A program made the translations under genes and the position numbers. Shown here one piece after another: positions 51,302 through 60,280 of a stretch of 64,000 nucleotides of DNA (positions within the stretch are counted from its first letter, which is position 1; each line of letters begins with the position of its first letter). The notes beneath the pieces were generated by a model. That model worked only from the letters and a program-made list of their open reading frames with translations. It was not told the DNA's origin and searched no databases. Source of the DNA: Chryseomicrobium palamuruense (GTDB lineage: Bacteria > Bacillota > Bacilli > Bacillales_A > Planococcaceae); contig NZ_JBHSEF010000021.1 of assembly GCF_042649045.1 (NCBI RefSeq), positions 1-64,000 of the forward strand. Reading direction: 5' to 3'.

Positions 51302-52681
51302 TTAATATAACTTCCCTTGTCGGTACAGCACTTCGGACAACCTTCCAACCGCATGAATAAACGCATTTTGTCGGAGAGCAAATGGATCTGCATAGTACTG
51401 AGGTAAAATTGTTTCCATTGTGTGACCCATTTTTTCATAAAGCTTCTGGAACACTTCCTCTTCCGTAAAGAACTGAGTTTCACGCCCTTGCAACCACTCT
51501 AGATACGACACAATGACCCCGCCTGCATTTGCTAGAATGTCTGGAATGATCACGACGCCTTTTTTAGCCAGCTGGTCATCCGCTTCTGCTGTACTAGGTG
51601 CGTTCGCCCCTTCCACAATCACTCGAGCATTGATATCTTTCCAGTTATCCTGATGAATTTGATCTTCTAGTGCGGCTAAAATAAGTACATCAATATCCAT
51701 TGTTAAAATTGCTTCACGAGATTCAATCTTTGCCTCGACATTGATTTCCTTCAGGAGCTCATCCGTTACTGGTAAGTCCCCTTTATTCTTACTTGTATAT
51801 TCTACAAGTGCAGGAATATCAAGGCCATCCATATTGACTAAAGTAACATTTCGGTCGGAGACAGCCACCACTTTGTTTTGCAGTTTCTTATCACGATATG
51901 CTTCAAGCGCTGTGACAGACCCCACGTTTCCAAAACCTTGTACGGCTACTTTGAGGGCACGCCCTGCGTGTTCAAGCGTAGTTTTGGCAAAGGCATTATC
52001 ACTGCCCTCTAGAGTCGTTCGATTCTGCTCGACATAATCATGAAGAAGATAACGCATTGAGAAATAGACGCCTTTCCCTGTCGCTTCGCGGCGTCCTAAT
52101 GATCCACCATTCTCTACACTTTTCCCAGTAAAGCTGCCTAGGTACGGTTGCCCATGATTAATTTTTTTATATTCCGCCATCATCCAATCCATCTCACGTT
52201 CACCAGAGCCAACGTCTGGAGCGGGAATGTCTTTATCCGGACCTAGTACATCATTAAAGTTTCGCACATATTTTATACAAAGTCGGTGCAGTTCACGCTC
52301 ACTGTAAGCCCGTGGATCTATAACAATTCCGCCTTTTCCGCCACCGTATGGTACGTTGTGTAGGGCATTTTTCAATGTCATGAGGAAGGACAGGTTCTCG
52401 ACTTCGTGTTCGTTGACTGATTCATGGAACCGAATTCCGCCTTTATATGGTCCTAACGCATTGTTATGCTGCACACGAAATGCGGGTATACGTACAACTT
52501 CGCCATTTTCAAGCGGCATTCGTATGTATGCCTTGTGAATTTGGTTTGGAGTAGACAGAATAGCTTCCATCGATTTGAATGCTTTTTCTCTACTTTCTCC
52601 TTTACAAACTGGCAAAAAATCTTCTTTTGCAAGTAAGGCTTCTAATGCTTGTTTCACGATTGGATGTGATATGTCACTCAT
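51302..52681 (-). CDS. Glu/Leu/Phe/Val-type glutamate dehydrogenase
   Basis: 459 aa. The substrate pocket and catalytic lysine regions RVQHNNALGPYKGGIRFHES and NVPYGGGKGGIVIDP, DIPAPDVGSGEREMDWMM and the Rossmann motif VQGFGNVGSVTA identify the family. NAD or NADP preference not settled from sequence. An ATG with GGAGG 8 nt upstream was chosen over a GTG three codons earlier. Confidence 0.9.
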   Translation of the reverse strand: MSDISHPIVKQALEALLAKEDFLPVCKGESREKAFKSMEAILSTPNQIHKAYIRMPLENGEVVRIPAFRVQHNNALGPYKGGIRFHESVNEHEVENLSFLMTLKNALHNVPYGGGKGGIVIDPRAYSERELHRLCIKYVRNFNDVLGPDKDIPAPDVGSGEREMDWMMAEYKKINHGQPYLGSFTGKSVENGGSLGRREATGKGVYFSMRYLLHDYVEQNRTTLEGSDNAFAKTTLEHAGRALKVAVQGFGNVGSVTALEAYRDKKLQNKVVAVSDRNVTLVNMDGLDIPALVEYTSKNKGDLPVTDELLKEINVEAKIESREAILTMDIDVLILAALEDQIHQDNWKDINARVIVEGANAPSTAEADDQLAKKGVVIIPDILANAGGVIVSYLEWLQGRETQFFTEEEVFQKLYEKMGHTMETILPQYYADPFALRQNAFIHAVGRLSEVLYRQGKLY

Positions 52682-52720
52682 CCTCGTCACCTCCGTCTGA
52701 ATAATTCTTTACATGGTTCT

Positions 52721-52765
52721 AAAAAACTATACCCCTCCGTTTGTAACCTAAACGGAGAGGTATAG
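52721..52765 (-). terminator. terminator after the AGCS symporter gene
   Basis: Stem CTATACCTCTCCGTTT/AAACGGAGGGGTATAG on the minus strand with a 7-nt loop followed by TTTTTT. The same strand also reads GTTTAG-13-GGGTAT, a sigma-B-like pattern. Confidence 0.9.
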
Positions 52766-52771
52766 TGATGG

Positions 52772-54178
52772 TTATTTTGTTTCCGGAGCATCTTCATCCC
52801 AACATTCTGTGTTCGTCAGGCCCGCAATATTTTTGGCATAGAATTGTGGATCCAGTCCACGTTTACGCTGGGCGACATAGTCATCGAGTACTTTTCCGGC
52901 AAGTTTACCGAGAATAAGGATGACGACAATATTGATGACGGCCATGAGTCCCATGAAAAGGTCGGCCATGTTCCAAACTAATTGCACTTTGGCAAGTGCA
53001 CCAAACATCACCATCGCAAGAACGAGAATACGGTATCCTTGTAACCAACCTCGGTGTGCATTAATTAGTTCAATGTTGGTTTCTCCGTAATAGTAGTTCC
53101 CCACAATCGAGCTGAAAGCGAAGAAAATAATCGCAATCGCCACAAAGTATGGTGCCCAACTTCCTACATGATCCGCTAGAGAATTTTGCGTTAAGATGAT
53201 GCCGTCGTCTGTAGCTGTCTTATAGAAATCGGATAGGAGTATAATGAACGCCGTCGCGGTACAAATGATAATCGTGTCAAAGAATACACCTAAACTTTGC
53301 ACGAGTCCCTGTTTCGCCGGGTGAGAAACATTGGCAGTGGCAGCTGCATTTGGTACGGAGCCCATCCCCGCTTCATTTGAGAATAATCCACGACGCACAC
53401 CTTGCATAATGGCTGCCCCCACGCCTCCTCCAACAGCTTCTTGGAGTCCAAATGCATGACTAAAGATTAAGGAGAAAAACCCAGGGAGTTCTGATAAATT
53501 AGTAAAGACCACGAAAAGAGCAATAGCGATGTATAATACCGCCATCACCGGTACAATGATTTGCGTCACTTTAACGATTCGGTGAACACCACCAAAAATA
53601 ATGACAGCGGATAAGAGAACGAGTACAAGACCGATCACCCAAGTCGGAATGTTAAATACATCACTTACCGAAACCGCAATGGTGTTCGATTGTACGGCAT
53701 TAAAAATAAATCCGAAACTCAGTGTCAGTAAAATACTGAACACGATAGCCACTTTTCTTTGGCCAAGAGCCTTTTCCATGTAGTATGCAGGTCCCCCGCG
53801 GAACTCATCACCATCGCGGACTTTGTACACTTGAGCAAGTGTACTCTCCACAAAAGCAGTAGCCATTCCGATAATGGCAATGAGCCACATCCAAAACACT
53901 GCTCCCGGACCACCAATACCGATAGCCAGCGCGACTCCTGTGATATTCCCTGTCCCCACACGAGAGGCAGTACTAATTGTAAACGCCTGGAAAGCAGAGA
54001 CGCCTGTATCTGTTTCTTTCTTTTCCGTAATGACACGGAACATTTCCCCAAACATGCGAAACTGAACAAATTTTGTGCGAACCGAAAAATAAAGGCCTGC
54101 ACCAATTAAGAGAGCAATCAATATGTACGTCCATAAGTAATTATTTGCCCAGTCCACTAAGGAATTTACCCATTCCAT
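52772..54178 (-). CDS. AGCS family alanine/glycine:sodium symporter
   Basis: 468 aa, about ten membrane segments. GTGNITGVALAIGIGGPGAVFWMW and RRGLFSNEAGMGSVPNAAA are AGCS signatures. It imports alanine or glycine with Na+. AGGAGG precedes the ATG. A sigma-B-like promoter stands upstream. Two-gene neighbourhood with glutamate dehydrogenase hints at amino-acid nitrogen use, although a terminator separates them. Confidence 0.92.
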   Translation of the reverse strand: MEWVNSLVDWANNYLWTYILIALLIGAGLYFSVRTKFVQFRMFGEMFRVITEKKETDTGVSAFQAFTISTASRVGTGNITGVALAIGIGGPGAVFWMWLIAIIGMATAFVESTLAQVYKVRDGDEFRGGPAYYMEKALGQRKVAIVFSILLTLSFGFIFNAVQSNTIAVSVSDVFNIPTWVIGLVLVLLSAVIIFGGVHRIVKVTQIIVPVMAVLYIAIALFVVFTNLSELPGFFSLIFSHAFGLQEAVGGGVGAAIMQGVRRGLFSNEAGMGSVPNAAATANVSHPAKQGLVQSLGVFFDTIIICTATAFIILLSDFYKTATDDGIILTQNSLADHVGSWAPYFVAIAIIFFAFSSIVGNYYYGETNIELINAHRGWLQGYRILVLAMVMFGALAKVQLVWNMADLFMGLMAVINIVVILILGKLAGKVLDDYVAQRKRGLDPQFYAKNIAGLTNTECWDEDAPETK

Positions 54179-54214
54179 AAAAGTTCCTCCTATCTTTATA
54201 GGTCTTTTTTACTC

Positions 54215-54241
54215 ATACCCCTTTTTGATAGAAAGACAAAC
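54215..54241 (-). promoter_or_regulatory. possible sigma-B promoter of the AGCS gene
   Basis: Minus strand GTTTGT (54236-54241), 15 bp, GGGTAT (54215-54220). The -10 is perfect; the -35 has four of six, and lies in the T-run of the preceding terminator. Confidence 0.4.
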
Positions 54242-54269
54242 AAAAAACCTGCCGGTTGGCAGGTTTTTC
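54242..54269 (-). terminator. terminator after the FrnE-type gene
   Basis: Stem AAAACCTGCC/GGCAGGTTTTTT with a 4-nt loop. Confidence 0.85.
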
Positions 54270-54270
54270 A

Positions 54271-54981
54271 TCAAATTTCACATGAGTCATCTTTACAAAC
54301 AGCGCCAGGCTCCCCAACAAATTGAAGTTTCGGTGTCGGCTTTAGTCCTTCTTCTTGTGCAACTTTCTCGATCGCTTCTTTAAAGACTTCGATTGGCTGC
54401 GCCCCTGAAATTGCATATTTATTGTTAAGAACAAAGAATGGCACGCCTTGGATTCCAATCTGTGCAGCTTCCGTCTGATCAATTTGAATTTCCGGGAAGA
54501 ACTGATTGGACTCTACTACTTCACGTGCTTTCTTTTGTTCCAAGCCAACTTCACTAGCAAGCTGGGCAAGAAGAGAAGGGTCATTGACGTTCTGTCCATC
54601 AAGGAAGTGTGCCTTCAGTAGTTTTTCACCAAGGTCATACCCCTTACCTTCTGTATCCGCATATTTTACTAGACGATGTGCACGGGCAGTGTTTGCCCCT
54701 TTCATATCGTCAAAATTATATTCTAAACCTACTGTTTTCGCTTGTTCTGTCACATTCGCCGTCATGCTACGAGCCTGCTCGATCGACGTTCCGTATTTAC
54801 GGGCCAACGACTCATACACACTCTCCGTTACTACTTCCGGAGTAGAAGCGTCTAACTGATACGCTTTTAACTGAAGTTTTGCTTGTGACGCATAACCCGT
54901 GTCTTCTAGAGCTTGTTCTAAACGTCGTTTTCCAATATAACAAAAAGGACAAACATAATCTGACCAAATTGCGATTTCCAT
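54271..54981 (-). CDS. FrnE-like DsbA family oxidoreductase
   Basis: 236 aa cytosolic thioredoxin-fold protein. The redox motif is CPFC (C11, C14) directly after the first beta strand, with the helical insert and GIQGVPFFVLNNKYAISGAQ (cis-proline region). The family includes polyketide and YwbO/FrnE-type disulfide isomerases. A C-terminal CKDDSC pair is an additional possible redox site. Confidence 0.9.
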   Translation of the reverse strand: MEIAIWSDYVCPFCYIGKRRLEQALEDTGYASQAKLQLKAYQLDASTPEVVTESVYESLARKYGTSIEQARSMTANVTEQAKTVGLEYNFDDMKGANTARAHRLVKYADTEGKGYDLGEKLLKAHFLDGQNVNDPSLLAQLASEVGLEQKKAREVVESNQFFPEIQIDQTEAAQIGIQGVPFFVLNNKYAISGAQPIEVFKEAIEKVAQEEGLKPTPKLQFVGEPGAVCKDDSCEI

Positions 54982-55032
54982 ACCATCACCTCTTTAGTCA
55001 GCATAATTTGTCCTTCTTCAAAAAGCAATGAA

Positions 55033-55968
55033 TTAAGCTTCTGCTGTTAATGCATCTGTAAGTGCTGGTACAACTTGCTTTTTACGTGAAACTACACCTT
55101 TTAATACAGCTGTGTGGTTCGTAAATGTTACTTGGAACGCTTCTTCCGCTTTGTTTGCCATTTTCCCGAGGGAAAGAGCAACCGAATCATTGTTAATGAT
55201 GTCTGTCACAACAAAGAAGTAGAGGTCGAGTTCTTTTTCAGAGATGCGTTCGTAGATGGCTTCTTCTAACTCTCGTTGACGATTCAGTACGTCTGCTGGA
55301 TCTACCACATTGACTTGAGCGATTTCTACTTTATAGTCACCCATTCCAAATTCTTTGGCATCCAACGTGAGTAGATCATCTATCGATTTTTGAGAAACAT
55401 CTGCACCCGCTTTAAGCAGCGCAAGACCATATTCCTCTGCATTCACTCCTGCGATCGCTTCTAGTTCTTTCGCAGCTTGACGGTCTTCATCTGTGCAAGT
55501 TGGCGATTTGAACAAAAGAGAATCCGAGATGATGGCAGATAACATCAGGCCAGCCATGTTTTTCGGGATATCCACTTGCTTTTCTTTGAAAAGCTTTAAA
55601 AGAATCGTTGCCGTACATCCGACTGGTTCGGCACGGTAGTAAAGTGGCGCTTCCGTCTCAAAGTTTGCAATTCGGTGATGGTCGATTACTTCAAGTATTT
55701 GAACGTCTTCAATTCCGTCTGCACTTTGTTGACGCTCGTTGTGGTCCACTAAGATGACCGTCTGAGTTTCTCCGGCAACCGATGAAATTTCACGTGGTGC
55801 TTCTACATTGAACTGTTCAAGAGCATACGCGGTTTCTTCTGTCACGTCACCAAGTCGCACAGCTTCTGCACCATGTCCAGTTTGATTTTTTAAATACGCA
55901 TAGACAATGGCCGATGTAATCGAGTCCGTGTCTGGATTTTTGTGTCCGAATACCAATGTTTTTGCCAT
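55033..55968 (-). CDS. ppaC: Manganese-dependent inorganic pyrophosphatase
   Basis: 311 aa family II PPase. VFGHKNPDTDSITSAI, DHNERQQSADG, VIDHHRIANF (DHH motif) and the C-terminal SRKKQVVPAL substrate loop are all present. It hydrolyses pyrophosphate in the cytosol. AGAAGGAGG precedes the ATG. Confidence 0.96.
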   Translation of the reverse strand: MAKTLVFGHKNPDTDSITSAIVYAYLKNQTGHGAEAVRLGDVTEETAYALEQFNVEAPREISSVAGETQTVILVDHNERQQSADGIEDVQILEVIDHHRIANFETEAPLYYRAEPVGCTATILLKLFKEKQVDIPKNMAGLMLSAIISDSLLFKSPTCTDEDRQAAKELEAIAGVNAEEYGLALLKAGADVSQKSIDDLLTLDAKEFGMGDYKVEIAQVNVVDPADVLNRQRELEEAIYERISEKELDLYFFVVTDIINNDSVALSLGKMANKAEEAFQVTFTNHTAVLKGVVSRKKQVVPALTDALTAEA

Positions 55969-56107
55969 GGAAATAGGCCTCCTTCTAATTTTTGCTTCTT
56001 TAGTTTAGCATATTTTTAGTAGCTTCAAAAAGGGGGCCATCCGAACCCTTGTTGAAATGATTTTAGTGGTATACTTAGAATATTATTTTAGCTGAACAAA
56101 GGGTGAG

Positions 56108-56911
56108 ATGATGGCAAAAACGACAGAAGCAAAATACATACCGCTTTTTGAATATTTTAAAGTCACTAACCAACGGGAAGTGACACTTTCATTTGAACAA
56201 ATGGAGGCAATTCTTGGACAACCTCTACCAAACACGGCTTATTTAAGCCAAAGCTGGTGGAAGAAGACCAAACCCCCTGCCCTTCATTATTTTGCCTGGG
56301 TGGACAACGGCTTCAGCGTGAGTGAAATTGATCTCGGGAATTATATTATTTTCCGCAATTCCATTCATGAGCATGACACCTCATCGAAGCAAGAAAAGCA
56401 GGATATTCTCATCATTCGAGAAGCGGAAACGGAAGATGCGCGAGCGTTCATTCAACTGCAAGAAGCCATCTATTCCGAAACTGATTTCATGCTATATGGA
56501 AAATCGGAAAAGAAGCAATCCGTCCAGGGCATTCGAAAACGGTTAGAAGAATGGAAACAATCTCGTAACTCCAATCTATTTTTAGCGATTATGAACGGCG
56601 AATACGCAGGGTATCTGGTCATTATCGGCGGTCCTTCTCCACGCGCGTCTCACCGTGCGTCTGTCGTCATTGGCGTCAAGCAAGCATTTTCTAATAAAGG
56701 TATTGCTTCGACTTTGATGTATCACGGGGAAAACTGGGCAAAAGAAGTGGGTATCGAGAAATTGGAACTCACCGTCATCAAAGAAAATATGATTGCCCAG
56801 AAGCTTTACAACAAACTAGGTTTTGAAATGGAAGGGACACGAAAAAATGCATTGCGCATCCATGACCACTATGTAGATGAATTTTATATGGGCAAGATGA
56901 TCGATACGTAA
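56108..56911 (+). CDS. Fusion protein: N-terminal DUF7662-like domain and C-terminal GNAT
   Basis: 267 aa. Residues about 8-90 (KYIPLFEYFK, VTLSFEQMEAILGQPLPNTA, QSWWKKTKPPALHYFAWVDNG) match the short DUF7662-like module as I recall it, usually a stand-alone or nuclease-linked domain. Residues about 100-267 form a GNAT (ETEDARAFIQLQEAIYSE, GVKQAFSNKGIASTLM, AQKLYNKLGFEMEG). Which end binds the substrate is unknown. AAAGGGTGAG precedes; the next codon is a second possible ATG. Confidence 0.75.
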   Translation: MMAKTTEAKYIPLFEYFKVTNQREVTLSFEQMEAILGQPLPNTAYLSQSWWKKTKPPALHYFAWVDNGFSVSEIDLGNYIIFRNSIHEHDTSSKQEKQDILIIREAETEDARAFIQLQEAIYSETDFMLYGKSEKKQSVQGIRKRLEEWKQSRNSNLFLAIMNGEYAGYLVIIGGPSPRASHRASVVIGVKQAFSNKGIASTLMYHGENWAKEVGIEKLELTVIKENMIAQKLYNKLGFEMEGTRKNALRIHDHYVDEFYMGKMIDT

Positions 56912-56944
56912 AAAATCCGGACAACTTATTGTCCGGATTTTTTT
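56909..56944. terminator. bidirectional terminator, GNAT fusion / mpg
   Basis: Perfect stem AAAAATCCGGACAA/TTGTCCGGATTTTT. It includes the mpg stop codon in the loop. Confidence 0.9.
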
Positions 56945-57531
56945 GGTGCTCGGTATTTGGATACATAAGGGTTCCCAGATTCCCAAAAGCGATAAGGATA
57001 ATAGACGGCTTCTCCTGCATTGTCAATTCCGATGCGAGGTCCTGCAGAGATATCCGTAACTGGTTTTCCTTCCGCTATATAGAGGGGCGGTTCATACCAC
57101 AATGCCCCGTAATGTTCCATGGTAATACCCATCGCTTTTGTCAGCTTCCCTGGTCCGTTCGTCCACTGTTTCATCGGTAAATCATTTCGTCTTTCTCGCA
57201 TCTGTTCTAACCCTTCAACGGGTTCTACCGCTCGGATCAGAATGGCATGGGGTTCATTCACATCTTCTGCTACGACATTAAGGAGCGTATGCGTATGCAT
57301 TTGATACGTATAGATATGTCCCGGTTCGCGAAACATAATCTCTGTGCGCTTTGTTTTCCGGCCACCAAAACTATGCGCGGCCTGGTCTAGTGCACCCATG
57401 TACGCTTCTGTCTCTACGATGTAGCCTGATACAGGGCCATCTGCCATTTCGTGGACAAGTAGCTTTCCTAGTAAGTTTTTCGCGAGTTCCAGTGTAGGCT
57501 GTTGATAAAAACTTGGTGACAAGATATTCAT
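56926..57531 (-). CDS. DNA-3-methyladenine glycosylase (AAG/Mpg family)
   Basis: 201 aa. NLLGKLLVH near the start, GYIVETEAYMGALDQAAHSFGGRKTKR with the catalytic glutamate, GHIYTYQMHTHTLLNVV and KLTKAMGIT follow the AAG pattern. It removes alkylated purines. Its ATG overlaps the stop of the CoA-transferase gene (TGATG). Confidence 0.9.
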   Translation of the reverse strand: MNILSPSFYQQPTLELAKNLLGKLLVHEMADGPVSGYIVETEAYMGALDQAAHSFGGRKTKRTEIMFREPGHIYTYQMHTHTLLNVVAEDVNEPHAILIRAVEPVEGLEQMRERRNDLPMKQWTNGPGKLTKAMGITMEHYGALWYEPPLYIAEGKPVTDISAGPRIGIDNAGEAVYYPYRFWESGNPYVSKYRAPKKSGQ

Positions 57532-58802
57532 CAAACAAGCAGCCCCATTTTCTTCGCTTCAAACCGCAGCTCATCTCGAAAATTCGGATGGGCAATCGAT
57601 ATCAGTTGCTCTGCCCGTTCAGAAATCGGTCGCCCAAACATCTCTGCTACCCCGTATTCCGTTACGATATGATCGACATCATTTTTATTCGTCGTCACAA
57701 TTGAACCAGGAGTCAGGGCTAATTTAATTCGGGACATTTCCCCGTTCTTTACGGTAGATGTCATCGTAATAAAGCCTTTTCCGTTTTTCGAAAAGCGCAC
57801 CCCTCGTGCAAAATCCGCTTGTCCACCTGTAGAGGAGTAATACCGTCCAGCCACCGTCTCACTTGCACATTGTCCGTAAAGGTCAACTTCCGTTGTCGCA
57901 TTGATGGAAATCATATTCTCTTCTTTGCCGATTTCCCGTGGATCGTTGACCATACTTACAGGCAGGAACTGAAGAGCGGGATTGCCATGAATGAAGTCAT
58001 AGAGACGTTTTGAGCCATGGGCAAACGTGGCAATCATTTTACCTTGGTTTGTAAACTTTTGAGAGCCATCGATGGCTCCTGCCTCGACTAAATCGATAAT
58101 GCCGTCGACGAACATCTCCGTGTGAATACCTAAATGACGGTGCGTCTTCAACTGGCTAACCACCGCATTCGGGATTCCCCCAATCCCAATCTGTAAGGTA
58201 TCACCATCTTGAATGCGTTCCGCTACATATGAAGCAATTTTCATATCCAACTCTGAAACAGGTGCAGGTTCTTCACTCACGAGCGATTGATGATTGACCA
58301 CATATCCTTCAATTTGATTCTTGTGAATCTGATTTTGACCAAAGGTACGCGGCATATGTTCATTCACTTCGACGATAAATGGTACTTTACCAATAAACTC
58401 ACTGACGATGTCTGCTTGAGTGCCCAGTGAAAAATAGCCATGTTCATCCATAGGAGATACAACGGCAAACACCACCATGTTGCGGCTCACTTTGCGAATA
58501 ATTTTCGGGACTTCATGAAAATTATTTGGCATGAGGTCCGTTGCCCCTTGATGAAACTCTTTCCGGTTCGCTCCGCTTAAAAAGTAGCTGATAAGTTTCA
58601 AATGGGTGGACGCTTCATTCGCCATATACGAACGGTTCTTTAATGCAAGAAGCTGGTGAACACGAACTTCCTGTAACTGTTCCTGCGCTTCTTCTAGATA
58701 GTCGAGTAGAAGATTTGGTTCGCCGTTCGTGAGAGGTAATACGATGTCTGCTTGTGCAGGAATCCGTTCAATGACTTGTTGTTTTGTTAATTCAGTTGTC
58801 AT
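57531..58802 (-). CDS. Acetyl-CoA hydrolase/transferase family protein
   Basis: 423 aa, class I CoA-transferase of the 4-hydroxybutyrate/acetate type. GIGGIPNAVVSQLKTHRHLGIHTEMFVDG and STGGQADFARGVRFSKNGKGF are typical; VTEYGVAEMFGRP lies near the C-terminus. The acyl acceptor is not deducible. It is coupled to mpg by overlapping codons, which is probably packing rather than shared function. Confidence 0.87.
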   Translation of the reverse strand: MTTELTKQQVIERIPAQADIVLPLTNGEPNLLLDYLEEAQEQLQEVRVHQLLALKNRSYMANEASTHLKLISYFLSGANRKEFHQGATDLMPNNFHEVPKIIRKVSRNMVVFAVVSPMDEHGYFSLGTQADIVSEFIGKVPFIVEVNEHMPRTFGQNQIHKNQIEGYVVNHQSLVSEEPAPVSELDMKIASYVAERIQDGDTLQIGIGGIPNAVVSQLKTHRHLGIHTEMFVDGIIDLVEAGAIDGSQKFTNQGKMIATFAHGSKRLYDFIHGNPALQFLPVSMVNDPREIGKEENMISINATTEVDLYGQCASETVAGRYYSSTGGQADFARGVRFSKNGKGFITMTSTVKNGEMSRIKLALTPGSIVTTNKNDVDHIVTEYGVAEMFGRPISERAEQLISIAHPNFRDELRFEAKKMGLLV

Positions 58803-58855
58803 GGGGTCACGTCCTTTAGAAGATCTATATAATAGTAGTGTACTGGATTTTTCGA

Positions 58856-58892
58856 CAGAAAAAAAGAAACCACCACTCGCGTGGTGATTTCC
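58856..58892 (-). terminator. terminator after niaP
   Basis: Minus strand AATCACCAC/GTGGTGGTTT stem with a 4-nt loop followed by CTTTTTTT. Confidence 0.85.
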
Positions 58893-58895
58893 ATT

Positions 58896-60116
58896 TCACA
58901 TCGTATCTTGTAATTCCGTTTGTTTGGTTTCTGTTCCAAAGAAGGCCACAGCTGCGACACCTACGATGATGGCCACGCAGAAAATACCAAAGATACTACC
59001 GATACCATAATTAGCCGCAACCATCGAACCGACAAGTAACGGTCCTAATATACCTCCGATTCGGCCGACACCTGCCGCCATTCCTGAACCTGTAGCTCGG
59101 ATGACAGTTGGGTATTGTTCAGGTGAATAGGCGTAAAGAGCACCCCAGGCCCCTAAGTTAAAGAACGACAACAACATCCCTGAAACCATCAGCATCGTAA
59201 GTGTTTCAGACATACCAAACACACCTGCACTTGCTGCGGTCCCAAGTAAATACGTAATCAGAACAAACTTCCGGCCGACGCGTTCAATCAACCAAGCCGC
59301 GGTAAAGTATCCTGGAAGTTGAGCAAGTGTCATAATTAGCACGTATTCAAACGTCTTAATCAAACTAAATCCTTTGATGACCATAACACTTGGCAACCAT
59401 AAAAACATCCCGTAATAAGAGAACACGACAGTGAACCATAGGATCCACAACATGAATGTGCGGCGACGATATTCTGGCTTCCACAAGTCCCGGACATTTT
59501 GCCAGACGGTCCGTTTCACTTTCTCCACTTTTTCATAGCGCGGAGAATCAGGAAGTTTAATGCGCAAATAAATGGCGTAAAATGCAGGTAACGCCGTTAA
59601 GGCAAGGGCCCAGCGCCATCCATAGTCCGGAATCACAAAGTATGCAATTAGGGCTGCTAAAATCCAACCTATCGCCCAAAAGCTCTCGAGTAATACGACT
59701 ACTCTTCCACGTTCTTCTGCAGGTACCGATTCAGCAACAAGTGTCGATGCTACCGGCAATTCTCCCCCAAGTCCCATTCCAACAAAGAAGCGAAGGATTA
59801 AGAACACAGCAAGCCCGCCAGCTAGTGCGGATGCACCGGACGCGAGTGTAAACAATAATAAGGTAATCATGAAGACATTTTTGCGTCCAATTTTATCTGC
59901 AACCAATCCGAAGAACACAGCTCCGACAGCCATTCCAATCGAGTTAACACTTCCGATCCAGCCCATTTGTTCTGGTGATAAACTCCACTCAATCGCAAGA
60001 GCTGCGATGATAAAGGACAGTATGCCAACATCCATGGCATCGAACATCCAGCCAAGTCCCGCAATAGCTAAAAGCTTGTTTCTCGAGATAGGTGGATTTC
60101 CTCTTTGTTTGTTCAT
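58896..60116 (-). CDS. niaP: NiaP-like niacin permease, MFS
   Basis: 406 aa, twelve membrane segments. GLGWMFDAMDVGILSFIIAAL and the matching later stretches (FFVGMGLGGELPVASTLVAES, EQYPTVIRATGSG) are very close to B. subtilis NiaP (YceI), the niacin transporter. AGGAG lies 7 nt before the ATG. Upstream are TGTCT/AGACA half-sites compatible with niacin-responsive control. Confidence 0.88.
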   Translation of the reverse strand: MNKQRGNPPISRNKLLAIAGLGWMFDAMDVGILSFIIAALAIEWSLSPEQMGWIGSVNSIGMAVGAVFFGLVADKIGRKNVFMITLLLFTLASGASALAGGLAVFLILRFFVGMGLGGELPVASTLVAESVPAEERGRVVVLLESFWAIGWILAALIAYFVIPDYGWRWALALTALPAFYAIYLRIKLPDSPRYEKVEKVKRTVWQNVRDLWKPEYRRRTFMLWILWFTVVFSYYGMFLWLPSVMVIKGFSLIKTFEYVLIMTLAQLPGYFTAAWLIERVGRKFVLITYLLGTAASAGVFGMSETLTMLMVSGMLLSFFNLGAWGALYAYSPEQYPTVIRATGSGMAAGVGRIGGILGPLLVGSMVAANYGIGSIFGIFCVAIIVGVAAVAFFGTETKQTELQDTM

Positions 60117-60126
60117 ATCATTACTC

Positions 60127-60183
60127 CTGTCTTTACAGTTGTCAGTACTATATGATTATATGTCTTTTTATTCGAATAGACAA
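60127..60183 (-). promoter_or_regulatory. niaP promoter with possible NiaR-type sites
   Basis: Minus strand TTGTCT (60178-60183), 17 bp, TATAAT (60155-60160). TGTCT...AGACA brackets the promoter spacer and CTGTCTTTACAG lies at 60127-60138. TGTCT/AGACA half-sites suit niacin repressors, but I cannot confirm the exact NiaR consensus. Confidence 0.45.
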
Positions 60184-60280
60184 TACAAATTACTATTGAA
60201 ATTGAGGAACTTCTACTGTAAAATGTCCTTTATTGAAAGACATTTGTTTTTTTAAAGAGAACAGAGAGGCGGAACTCAAC

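Noticed and set aside
60117..60280. T-box or threonine riboswitch before thrC
   Set aside because: The gap between niaP and thrC is too short for a T-box and shows no terminator-antiterminator pair.
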